From Erpobdella octoculata (lineage: Eukaryota > Annelida > Clitellata > Hirudinida > Erpobdellidae): 64,000 bases of DNA. The position numbers and the translations under genes were made by a program. Within the stretch, counting starts at the first letter, position 1. Each line of letters starts with the position of its first letter. The DNA is taken from positions 8,776,642 to 8,840,641 of the forward strand of contig OZ022246.1 of the NCBI GenBank assembly GCA_963978895.1. Reading direction: 5' to 3'. Below are positions 35,766-46,700 of this stretch, one piece after another. Below the pieces are notes generated by a model that saw only the letters and a program-made list of their open reading frames with translations, was not told the DNA's origin and did not search any database.

Positions 35766-36047
35766 TATATATATAGTATATATATATATATATATGCAGA
35801 CATTTAAAACTATGTGTGTCGATTTCAATTTTAGTGTTAGTTTTGCACTAATAACTGTACTTGTCTGTCATTTTGGAATTGTAACAGTAAAAATTTTTCA
35901 CTGTTTTCGATATCTTTCTAACATTTATCTCACAACTCTTATAGATCACGATCGCGTTCATCTACAAGAAATAGAAAGGGAGATTCAAGGCATCATTCTT
36001 CGAAAAGAAAATCTCCATCATCAAAGAGAAGAGATCCACGGCGGTAG
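30608..36047 (+). CDS. ZRANB2: Zinc finger Ran-binding domain protein 2, nine exons
   Basis: Exons: 30608-30660, 33915-33967, 34357-34462, 34563-34645, 34786-34865, 34954-35088, 35167-35309, 35392-35490, 35945-36047. Phases agree and give 284 residues (human about 320-330). Two RanBP2-type fingers, at residues 9-33 (DGDWVC, CGNINFARRSKC, C) and 65-86 (ADDWQC, CGNVNWARRSQC, C), each with the W, N and R residues used to bind single-stranded RNA at GGU. Between them lies GTEIGKVMAEKSHGLFSA, a family hallmark. After GYGGGYMERDEV comes an acidic run, DLSKYNLEDDEE, and a short Ser/Arg-rich tail ending KRRDPRR. ZRANB2 is a nuclear SR-like regulator of alternative splicing, interacting with U1-70K and U2AF35. 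The RS tail is shorter than in vertebrates. ATG at 30,608 is chosen because it starts just before the first finger as in the family. Poly(A) signal AATAAA at 36,422. Intron 1 is 3.25 kb of nested transposons. Confidence 0.95.
30776..31881. mobile_element. GGTAATC-family DNA transposon, copy B
   Basis: Ends GGTAATCCTGCAGTATAGCG and an exact complement at the right, extending through 'gtcctgaaccgatttcgatg' for at least 45 bp of inverted repeat. Perfect 8-bp duplication AATGTTTG (30,768-30,775; 31,882-31,889). Non-coding, 1,106 bp; a Helitron 3' portion is inserted inside it (ends 31,549). Confidence 0.92.
31260..31549 (+). mobile_element. Helitron 3' portion, copy 2
   Basis: Runs of 'gggagcgggaa' units (31,370-31,510) are followed by the hairpin CCCGGGCAACGCTGG and CTAG at 31,546-31,549, then T. 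This is the same 3' architecture as the Helitron at 41,456-42,568. The 5' terminus is not found, so the left limit is approximate. Confidence 0.75.
31892..32675. mobile_element. GGTAATC-family DNA transposon, copy C
   Basis: Ends GGCAATCTGTCAGTATAGCG and complement GGTAATCTCCTAGTATAGCG, with perfect 8-bp duplication TGTTTGTT (31,884-31,891; 32,676-32,683). The left duplication overlaps the right duplication of copy B by six bases, so it inserted in or beside that site. Non-coding, 784 bp. Confidence 0.9.
32776..32916 (-). mobile_element. tRNA-derived SINE, copy 1
   Basis: Positions 32,839-32,914 (minus) form a 76-base tRNA-like body: CGCTGGTG at the 5' side pairs with CACCAGCG at the 3' side, an A box lies in TGGCAGAGCGG, and a B-box-like AGTTCAAACCT follows. 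The body runs on into a SINE tail beginning 'taactcccttaagcaag'. Copy 2 is at 37,978-38,113. The shared non-tRNA tail marks it as a SINE and not a working tRNA. Confidence 0.8.
33007..33506 (-). mobile_element. Non-autonomous Helitron, copy 3
   Basis: On the minus strand it begins TCTATATATATATA at 33,506 after an A, and ends with the hairpin GGGCAACGCCGGGC then CTAG at 33,007-33,010 followed by T. There is no target duplication, and the A|T flanks are those expected for a Helitron. The interior includes 'gaaagcgaccgggagcgtga' as in the other copies. Confidence 0.82.
33520..33720 (-). pseudogene. LINE reverse transcriptase fragment
   Basis: Reads IIRDLWVLIDSSLHFDKHID, equivalent to the 'V-x-D-L-G-V-x-x-D-x-x-L-x-F' segment that follows the catalytic core in CR1/jockey-type reverse transcriptases. 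Fragment only, inside ZRANB2 intron 1. Confidence 0.7.
35632..35800 (-). mobile_element. Helitron 3'-end fragment plus (TA)n
   Basis: The complement of 35,634-35,650 gives the hairpin CCGTCATTTCCGACGG followed by GTTATAACCAG, close to the 3' end of the Rep-bearing Helitron at 2,498 (GTTATCTCTAG). The terminal CTAG is CCAG here. A (TA)n tract at 35,708-35,795 lies beside it. In ZRANB2 intron 8. Confidence 0.5.
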
Positions 36048-36427
36048 AGGTTTGGTTAAAAGTGTGATGTCTGAATATCTTTTGATATTCAGGTAGAATG
36101 ATTTAAAGTGAAGTGCTGATTTGCAAATCCAGGAGGGAATTATGGTGTGTTGCTTGTCTCTCTCATTCACAGGAGGACAGCTGTCAGAGATGAAGCACCA
36201 ATCTACTGTCGACGAAGCATTTATTTGGTTCGTGTCTACAGACTGTGTTAAGGTTCACTCATATTTTTGTTCCAATATTTGCATCCTCATTTGAAAGAAA
36301 TCAGTTAAATTTGTTGTTTTGTCATTTTTTCTTGTGGATGTCCAATGAATTAACGTACATTTGCCTATGTTTTAACAAAACAAGTAAAAAAGTAACTTTT
36401 CTGTTATGCAATCTTTTATGAAATAAA

Positions 36428-37977
36428 CTAAAATTAAATAAAATTGCAAGCAAGAAACCAATTAGAAAAGTGTTGTTGTTCCTAGGAAATAATGGAGGAA
36501 AATGATTGAAACATTTAACCAAAGTTTATTATGTAAATTTAGTTTTTCTTTAAATAATTTTTTAATTGAATTAAATCAAGGATTTATATTCATTATTTCC
36601 TAATTGTGAGTTACACCAGAATGTGCTCTCAGAGTTAACCTATTGAATGTTAATGGTTACCCACCTCCTTACAGCTGGCTGCTATGCTGATATTTTTTAA
36701 AACAATCTTAGTAGTTTTCAGCAACAGGTTAAGATATATTTGGTCAAATGAGCTAAAGGATTTTTTAAATCATTTAGCGAAAATTGATTCCAACGTTTTC
36801 AAAATAATTTGCCTTGCTAGCAGCTGAAATTGAGCTCTGAAGTTTTTTGAAGAATGTTGTTTCCAATTGCACTATATTAAAAATTTTGTATGAAATGAAT
36901 TAAAAGAAAAAATGTTGACACTTATTTTTAGTTTAAACAATTTTAATATTACATAGCAAGACAAACAATATTTTTTCAGTTTAGTGGGTTTGGAAATAGA
37001 AGGAATTTTCAAAAAGTTTTTTTTATCATAGTGTGTTATTGGAACGTCTTGTAATCAATTTTTATCTTTGAGTCATTTGGAAACTGAAAAGTATTTTTGT
37101 GTTTTCAAAATATAAACTATTAAAAACTCTCAAACCGCAAAACAAGCAGGGATATGCCCACTGCCATAATATTATAGCAATATAAATTTTAAAACCACAG
37201 GATTATTTTTAATTGATGATGGTTAAAAAATATAAGCTGCTGCTCCTAATATTTTCGAAATTTGCAAGTCGTTTTTCTCTAAAAAAAAACAAACCAAAAA
37301 CTTACATAAAAAATCTTTTATAATTATTTCGCGCTTTACAAGGTACACAAGCTTCAAGGTTTAAAATTTGAATTTTTCTATTTTACAATTAAAAGTAGGC
37401 TAGACGAAAATAAGACTAAAAACTGCCATATAAAATTTGCGTGGAGCTTCCGTGACTATGCCACTGCTGTTCTTGATGGAATTGGTTGTCAATGTAATTG
37501 ACACAGTAGGGGAGAACCGTACTGAACGGCCACTGAGATTTTCTCATTTGTTAAATTATTTTTTACGCCCATCTCTTTTTTAAAATGTGTATATATATGA
37601 ACTCTGTTCAGTGTTATTCTTTTGTGTCTCGTGTATTTCGTGATCATGTTGCACCAGTACAACCTGACTGCGACTTGCGATAGTCAATGCCTTTAACAAT
37701 CCTAACTGCAGGATGAAGGACAGCAGGTGAAGAGCTATTGCCGGCATTCCAATTCTGGAAATGACAAGGGCCTGGACAAAAATCCGTAGACAACGTTTGT
37801 TCAAACATTGTTTGACTAGAAAAAGTTGCACGAGTCGTTCTCGGTGCCTGAGGTTTCACAACACTAGAGTGTGCCTAACTAATTCTACTACTACCACTTG
37901 ACTTGTCTGTTAAATAAATAAATAATGTTTGACAATATTTAGAGTGGCGTAAATCCTAATGGACTTCAAGGCCACTG
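36428..37977. other. Intergenic DNA after ZRANB2
   Basis: AT-rich, no gene recognised. The frames at 37,580-37,859 (minus) are in a GC-richer patch but show no domain. Confidence 0.5.
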
Positions 37978-38113
37978 ACAGCCATTTATAGGTGCCTACC
38001 CCTTCAACAATGCGAGTGAACTCCTTGCTTAAGGGAGTTACGCTGGTGACGCCGGTGCGGTTTGAACTGCTGACCTGATAATCGACAGGCGAACGCTCTG
38101 CCACCAGCGCCTG
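37978..38113 (-). mobile_element. tRNA-derived SINE, copy 2
   Basis: Same unit as 32,776-32,916. The tRNA-like body (38,041-38,109) keeps the CGCTGGTG/CACCAGCG pairing but lacks eight bases of the D-arm region ('taccgctc' in copy 1). Confidence 0.78.
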
Positions 38114-38163
38114 TTACATCGTATGTGATTAAAACAAAATCGTGTCATGGATGTGATGTGCGT

Positions 38164-38290
38164 TCATATCAGTGCACCATCTAGGATAACACCGAAATCC
38201 CAAACCGTCTCAACCGGGATAATTCTGTAATCTGGGTCAAGTTGGATGCTGAAATCACTCAGAGCATGTAAATAAAACAATAACACAGCT
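38164..38290 (-). pseudogene. LINE reverse transcriptase fragment
   Basis: Reads IIPVETVWDFGVILDGAL, the conserved 'V-R-D-L-G-V-x-L-D' segment near the end of LINE reverse transcriptases. Isolated fragment. Confidence 0.6.
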
Positions 38291-38721
38291 ACAGCATTTA
38301 AAAAATTATAATTTACACGAAAAAACTTTATAAAAAACATCACATGGGTCATAATGTCAAAGAGCAATACGGCGCGATTCCTGGGAAAACTATTTTACGA
38401 AAGTGTTCAGATCTACTGCTAGCGTATAATCCTCAAAAGCAAGTAGTACCAGTTGAAATTTACGCTCAAGGCGCATTGATCGGTGATACGGTCGCAATAT
38501 CCGTGTGAGAGTGGAGAAACTGCTCTTGCACGTAGCAGTCGACACATCAATGGTGCAGTGGCGCAGCCAGGGAGGACGGGGGGCCCGTGCCCCCTTCCCG
38601 AAAACTTTCCGAAATTGATTTTGAAGTGACGCGCGTGCCCGTGTATTGGGTTGTTTTTCAATTCTTCAACTAGTTCGGGCTAGTTATATATAACTTCGCG
38701 CGCGTGAACTATGAAAAATGT

Positions 38722-38795
38722 CGGTCTAGATAGCTCAGTTGGGAGAGCGTTAGACTGCATGAAGATCTAAAGGTTCCCGGATCTGGGCAGAAAAT
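38722..38795 (+). pseudogene. tRNA-Phe-like sequence
   Basis: Has ATAGCTCAGTTGGGAGAGCG (A box and D arm as in tRNA-Phe) then TTAGACTG, GAAGATCTAAAGG and a damaged B box (GGTTCCCGGATCTGG). Four extra bases lie before GAA. A second truncated copy of the D-arm segment is at 39,531-39,551. Not a working tRNA. Confidence 0.6.
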
Positions 38796-38948
38796 TTGTC
38801 GAAATTGATTTTGAAGTGACGCGCGCGCCCGTATTGGCATACTCCATGGTATTGGGTTGTTTTTCAATTCTTTCTTCGATACATATTCTCTATAATTTCT
38901 CTAATATTTTGTACGCTCTGCACATTTCCCATTCAGGCTAGTTATATA

Positions 38949-39102
38949 ACTCTGCCTTGCATTTGCAAGCCTGGAGAAAGGAGGAGGGAAAAGTTAAAAG
39001 GATAAAATTATGATCCACGACAGGAAGTACTTAGGTGCTTCCTACATACAGCTATTTCAGTCTTAAAACACTTGGTGTAAAGGACTATAAACTATTATAA
39101 AA
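38949..39102 (+). mobile_element. SINE-like retroelement, copy 3
   Basis: Third copy of the unit at 4,156 and 29,668, ending 'actataaactattataaaa'. Slightly shorter in its first 40 bases. Inserted in, or amplified with, the hAT MITE. Confidence 0.75.
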
Positions 39103-40626
39103 ACCTTAAAATACTTCGTTTTTTAAAAACACTTTTTTCTTTTTACATTATGCAAATTGATTCCTAAATGTAATAGTTAATAGCTTTAATAGTTTTACCA
39201 ATGTTTAGGAAACTTTAATCATACTCATGATTACTGATTACCTGCAAGTTCTTTTAATTGACAAACGCACCATCTATGGAGTCATTTGGAATTACAAAAT
39301 TTTATATTAAGTTATAAATTTATATTAAGAATAAATCGCTTTTAAAACTATTGCATATTGTTTTAGCGGGTGGCTTAAGTCTATGCTGTAAGTTTTAAAG
39401 TTCTAACTTGTCTAAAATTTAGAGAAATGTCAATTCAAAAATTTTGACGACAGACAGAGAAGTCAAGTTAAGTAAAAGTGTGTAAAAAGGCTAGTTATAT
39501 AAAGTCGCGCGCGTGAACTATGAACACTGAGCTCAGTTGGGAGAGCGTCGGCTGAATTTGATATTGTAATAAACTGTTTTGATTTAAATGTCTATGGATT
39601 TTTTGTTACTAATTATTACTGAAACTGTCGTTAACCCTTGACTTTTGTGGGTGGTAAATTTTTCAGAAAACTCCTTACTAATCAGTTTCTTCACCCGTGC
39701 CCCCCCCCCCCCCCAAATTTCTGGCTGCGCCACTGCAATGGTGCATGCTCCGGCATATAACTACGTGGTTTCAAGCATTTCTCAACAAGAAAGTTCTGAG
39801 ATGATCGAACGAGGAATTCTACAGCTTGAAAAAAGCCAAGTTGGACTCGTCAAATGGGTGGTTCATTTCAAAATGGACATAATCTCTGATGTTGTAGAAA
39901 GCACGCCTCATGAGCTCGCCTGAAGTAACTTTAGAACCATTAACATGGTAATGACCCAAAGTGGAGCTGACCACAGAGCCGGTCAATCAGGTGCTCCAAA
40001 CTCGTTTGCGCTTTACTGACACTGCATGGTCATCCTCATTTTACTGAAAACCAGCAGCATCTGCCATTTGACCAAAGAAGGCTCTCTTTAGCTGTGGAGA
40101 TCAGTTCCATAGCAAGAGACACATTGCACGAGCAACCTGGTAACAAAGCATTAACCGTGACCAGTGACAGCAAGCTCAGTATTTTGACAATGCCATATGA
40201 AAAAAAAAACAAATTCCGACTTTGAAACTTTGTGGAGCAGCTCCGCTGGAGTTGGTGATTATAGCAGTGCACGTACGGAATTTGGTGGTCCAGAGTGTTT
40301 TGCAATATTTTTTGGACACCTCCCTTTCCACTGGCTCCGTTATAACATTAATTCAAAATTCGAGCAGGGTCCAGCTGCTGAACTTGAAGCTCTGTAAGCA
40401 ACAAATGAGTCAGGCTTTTAGCATCTAACTCACTAACCTTGATCATTGAGATCATGCGCTCTATTGCCTTTTCACCGCGCACATAGCGAATGACACTCGA
40501 CATATCCTCGACATTGCACTGATCTCGAGTTTCGTCGCATTCGATCGAATATCAGTTAATGTCAGAATCTTGAACAAAACTGGGGAGGCCTGGGCCCCTC
40601 CGGCCCCATAGCTGGTTATGGCCCTG

Positions 40627-41455
40627 AGAAGCACAGCTACCTCGGATAGAACCAAGTGAGCTCTGTTCTGTTTTTGATGGGTTGAGTTTTAGTCGCATTG
40701 AGACACACCATGATTGGATCTCCCGCTGATCATGTCTTTATTATGGTGTATCTTGCATTGGAAAGAATTCTATAAAACAAACAAGTAGGTATAAGCCGTA
40801 AAAAACAGGTTTTTTCACAAATCCTATTTCTGGATTTGCCTCTTTTTCATTTATTACAAAACATTTTGTGTATATTTTTATTTCTTGAGTATATACTAAA
40901 TAATAATTTTTACATCTGTAGCACTTACAGTTGTTGAGTAGCAGTTATTTTAAAAAACAAATTTTCCACCCCTCATTTGAGCACTTGGAAATCAAATTTT
41001 CAAAAAATGGTGAAACACGAATATTTTTGCTTGGTTCTTCTGCGGCCCAAAATTGGGCCGCAGAAGTAATTTTTATAGGCTGTTTTGCGTGGCCCAAAAT
41101 TGGGACGCAGAAGTAATTTTTATAAGCTGTTTTGGATGGCCCAATTTTCCTTGCGACTTTACATTCTATTAAATTTTAAGATTAGTTGGACGAAATATAA
41201 TGGAATTATAAAATAATCAATAAAGCCTATAAAATGTTTTAAAACTTTTATGTATAAAATCAAACCATCAATTTTTGCTTTCTTTAAAGAAAGCGATAAT
41301 TAATTTTAATTTTAAAAATGTATTATAAAATATTTGTTTATTCCACATAGATTTGAAAATAGCTTTTATTTTCAATCCTCACAATCGAGTTGAAATTAGT
41401 GGGTGGATTTATTTTTTGCTGCGGACCGATTTACTAACAGATCAATTGGACAACA
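40627..41455. other. Repeat DNA with GGGCCGCAGAAG units
   Basis: Two units of 'cccaaaattgggccgcagaa' type at 41,040-41,130. Related units recur at 42,836-42,895, and a segment with 'taagccgtaaaaa' is shared by 40,793 and 49,252. Probably one dispersed family whose ends I could not place; the Helitron at 41,456 is inserted within it. Confidence 0.45.
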
Positions 41456-42568
<1,113 letters not shown>

Positions 42569-43737
42569 TTATATTATAAAATCAATTAAAACTTTTTTTT
42601 TTAATTAAAAATTTTATAAAGTAAAGTTCATTAACTTTAAATTTATAAAAGCGACATTAATTTTCAAATTTTAAATAAAAAATGTGTTTATTCCATATTG
42701 ATTCGAAAGTTTCTTAAATGTTCAATCCTCACACACTTCACATATAAAGGTATTTAGAAGGCTGTGTTTAATATCACAAAATATAAATTTACATAGAACA
42801 ACTACTATATGTAATAAAAATTACATTGATAAAATTGGGCCGCAGAAATAATTTTTATGGCTTGATTTGGGTGGCCCAAAATTGGGCCGCAGAAGAATTA
42901 ATCAATGTTTTTATTTTTTTAGAAGAATTTAGATCCCAAATTTCAAATTTTTTTCAATTTTGATTTTTGAGATATGTGATGTTTTAGAAAAAAGTTTGTT
43001 TTCCTGTTTTATCCCATCAGGAGCAAAATTTTTAAAAACGTTTCTTAGTGGGTGCTTATGCTATAAAAGTAATATAAGTTCCAAATTTCACGTTCCTAGG
43101 ATGAAGCGTTTTAGCTCGGCGTTGATTATCAGTCAGTCAGTCAGTTCATGTTCTTTTATAGATTTGAGGTTGGAACTGCCCTGAGTGCAGTATGACAACA
43201 TGCATAATTTGGTTCTTTGGTTTTTGTTACGAGAGCAGGAATATGACTTCAACAACGCCCGTCTGCCTTCAAAGGTGCGTCTAAACTTTTGTTTGTTTTC
43301 TTTTAAGTGTTTTATTCCCGTAAACGTTGCGTTTAAATTTTAAATACTTTTAAACAAAGGGTTGAGAATAGTTGAGACTTTGTAACACTATATCAGACCA
43401 AAGATATATTAGATTGAAATTACTGCTTCGATATTTTCTTTTGGTTTCTCATTGTGTTGTTGCCAGCATGTATTGCTAAATTTATACGCATTGAGTTATA
43501 TGATACAACATACCTGAAGAAATATGTTGATATTTCTAAGTTCTAGGTCTCCTGCGTTAAACAGGAAGTGTGAGTTATTTCACAAGATTCAAATTTTCCG
43601 CTCCGCTCCTTAGCACGAAGCTTACGTAGGTTTTTTTAGATAAACAGTTTTTAAGTATAAAATTCATTTTTTAAATTTATATATTTATTTTTTTGATGTT
43701 TGCATATTTGATTTTTTCGTTATCATTTTAACACTAC
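42569..43737. other. MEX3 upstream DNA
   Basis: Continuation of the repeat split by the Helitron (to about 43,140), then AT-rich DNA. No further exon of MEX3 could be proven; an open stretch at 43,198-43,274 followed by GTGCGT was considered. Confidence 0.4.
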
Positions 43738-46700
43738 ATGTTGTTTTCTGCTATGGGCTTCCTTTCCCGCCTGATGCCCCGAGGTGCCATTACGTTGAAA
43801 GCTGATGAGATGTCTGAGCTAGCACTTTCGTGTTTTTCGCCTTCAATTTTTTCAAACAGCGATTTATTAAACGATCTACATCTTTTGTTGGGCTCTGGAT
43901 CGAATGGATGTAATATGACAGAAAGTGTTAGGGTGCCCACGTCCGATCATGTTGCTGAAATCGTCGGAAGACAAGGTTGGTAGTAGTTAAAAAATTGAAG
44001 TCTTATCAATTTCAAGTTTTTAAAATGACTCGAAAATATGATTGAAAGAAGAAACCTTGCTATGTGAGCATATCTAAAGAGCAGTGACGGATCCAGGGGA
44101 AAAATAGAGAGGTGCACCCCTCCGCAAGATTATTAATAAAAGTAAATCTTGGGAGAAAAAAGTCTGAAATTTTTAGAATTTTTTTGGAGAAGTACCTATG
44201 ACTACCCCGCACTCCCGGTTATCCTCCACCGGATATTTCTGGACCCGGCACTGCTGAAGAGCGTTTCTTTATGGCATCGTTATTATAAGTTATTTCATGA
44301 GGCAATGACAACAATGTACTAGTTAATTGATATTAGTTCTCTCTTAGAAATAGTTAACATGTTGTTTTATTCAGTGATTTTGAAATGACATTTGTTAAGC
44401 GCGTAATTTTTTGGGGGGGATGAGGGACATTTGCCCCTTCTAATTTTTTAATATAAAATTTTTTTTTGCATTTACTATTTATTCTGTTTGTCTGTTGACA
44501 ATTATTGGCTCAGCTCAATGCTAGATTTACTATTTACCTGTGTAAGTGCTGAAACAAAGTTTAACAACATTTTTGTGCCAAAATACGATCAATGAAATTA
44601 TGGCCTAGAAACGGTGTCGATACGATGCTGTTTCATTTGGAGATGGGAAAGTAACCAAAGTTTTTGGTATTTGTTCGATTCGGGTTCTTAGAAGACACGA
44701 GTTCGGTATGGTTCGGGTTCTTGTCCAGTTTTTTTAAGGGTTATGGTTCGGTTTTAGTTCTTTGAAAATGTGGGTTTAGGTTGTTTAAGCGAAATTTGGT
44801 AAAATTAGCAACATAATACAACACAGTTCAGTACGCAAGAAAAATGCAGTTTATATTAAAATATTTCAAATGTTCATGTTATATTTGAGGAAAAGAAGCA
44901 TTTCAAGTGTCAAAGCATTCATTCCACAACGTCTGTCGATTAGCAAAAGCCCACATGCTGTATTGCCATCAAATTTTTTACAAGTTGTGCCATCTTTGGA
45001 AATTTTTTTTTGTATTCATTCTCCAGTATGAAAGCACATCCACAGTGTCAGTTATCTGGTCAAGATACTGTGTCAGTTCATACTGCAAACTGGACAGAGT
45101 TCTTGTCATCTGACCTGACAGACAGGAATGTTTCATCCGTGGTGTTGCAATCTAAACGAAATATTTTTGAAGTATTCTCAACAACTAGATTGATGTTGTG
45201 AGCAGCACTACTTATCTGCACATCATTTCTATAAGCAGCTTTCATATTAGAACCATTGTCAGTTGCAAACACTATGTCACATTTAGATTCATCGCCCAGA
45301 GAAGATGCCAGCACTGAATTAATTAGTTTTAGTTTTGATCGCTAATTTTTCTTCCAGGAATTCGTACAATCCGAGGCATTTTTCAATCAAATGAAACTTT
45401 GATGTGATGAAGTGCACTGTAAAACCTTGGTATGAATTTCTTACCTTGTCATCACAGCAGTAGTCAGTAGTAACAGAAAGCTATCTCAATTTCTTCAGCA
45501 TGTATTTTATAACAATTTTTACATATATTGTATTCGGCTGTAAGATGAGTCCCAGCAAGCGTTTTTCTGTCATATAAAATATCTTCAGTTTTTAGAACTC
45601 CATGGTGTCATATATAATATTTATAAATATCTTTATCCATGGGAATGTGCTTCTAGGTAAATAAATTTATTTTTGGCTCGCATCATCTCTAAAGTTAAAT
45701 AACTGAAAAAATGAATGTGAAAGAACTTTGAAATATGGTTTCGAGTTCTTAGCTAACCTGAGTTAAGTTCTGTTCGGGTTCTTGAAAATAAAATAATTGA
45801 CAGTTCCATTCTTTAAAAATTCGGGTGTCTAAAAAAGTGTCAAAATTTATGATGGGGAACATTCATCTATGTCGCTCCTCTGGCTATGCACCTGACAATT
45901 TTGATTTCATTTTGATGTGAGATTGGGGTACAGTCACATTATAACAGCCAAAAAATAAAATATAAATAATTGAAATTGGAATTGGAATACAATAATAAAA
46001 TTTGACAAGCATTTGGAAGGAATGCTTGTTTTAAAGCCAGCAGACTTAAAGCATTCGAATAGTTGGAATGTTGTAATTTAATGTATTTTGCAAGAAATAT
46101 ATTTTTTCTATGTTATTATTAATAAGTTGAAGTGTGATGCAAAATTAACATTTGTTTATTTATAATTTTGCATGCAAAAATCTAATATAAATAATGAATG
46201 TATGTTTATGAAATCAATTGGCTTCAAATTTGAACCAGGTTTTTGGAAAGTCTCAAACCCGAAAATTCAAGAACCCGAACCCGAAAAAGTTAAAAAGTCG
46301 TACCTGTGACATCGCTAATATATATTTATATACATTCTTATTTTTTTGTTAGAGAATTTGTTTTTAAATAGAAACATATGTTATTGCTGCATTTTCATCA
46401 CAAATCCAATAAATAACTTTAAAAATGAGTCTTTTCAATATGGAGTAAATCTGTTATATATAAAAATGTTCCTGATTTAACTTCATTTTTCAATGCATTT
46501 ACTTTTGATTGAGTTGTGTACATGTATGCTGACATTGTGTACATGTATGCTGACATTGTGTACATGTATGCTGACATTGTGTACATGTATGCTGACATTG
46601 TGTACATGTATGCTGACATTGTGTACATGTATGCTGACATTGTGTACATGTATGCTGACATTGTGTACATGTATGCTGACATTGTGTACATGTATGCTGA

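Larger units (their letters stand above)
38556..39735. mobile_element. hAT MITE inserted in the hAT relic
   Basis: Termini CAGTGGCGCAGCCAG and its exact complement, with a perfect 8-bp duplication CAATGGTG (38,548-38,555; 39,736-39,743). Inside are a tandemly duplicated ~190-bp segment ('gaaattgattttgaagtgac' at 38,609 and 38,799), a tRNA-like stretch and a SINE-like copy. Confidence 0.95.
38300..40626 (-). pseudogene. hAT/ZMYM1-like transposase relic, copy 2
   Basis: The 5' end at 40,626 reads CAGGGCCATAACCAGC on the minus strand, a hAT-type terminus. Downstream fragments include GVQKILQNTLDHQIPYVHC followed by NHQL (about 40,240-40,300: the H-C-x-x-H box of the transposase) and, at 38,400-38,560, ATCKSSFSTLTRIL, the C-terminal dimerisation motif seen as ATCERSFSTLRRIK in this family. 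Frameshifts are frequent. It is split by the hAT MITE at 38,556-39,735. The left end is not defined. Confidence 0.75.

Noticed and set aside
39645..39923. Plus-strand frame of 92 residues ending STPHELA
   Set aside because: Antisense to the hAT transposase relic; the minus strand carries the recognised ATCKSSFSTL motif nearby.
43198..43274. Possible upstream MEX3 exon (LREQEYDFNNARLPSK before GTGCGT)
   Set aside because: No family match, and the ATG at 43,738 follows an in-frame stop without an acceptor between them.
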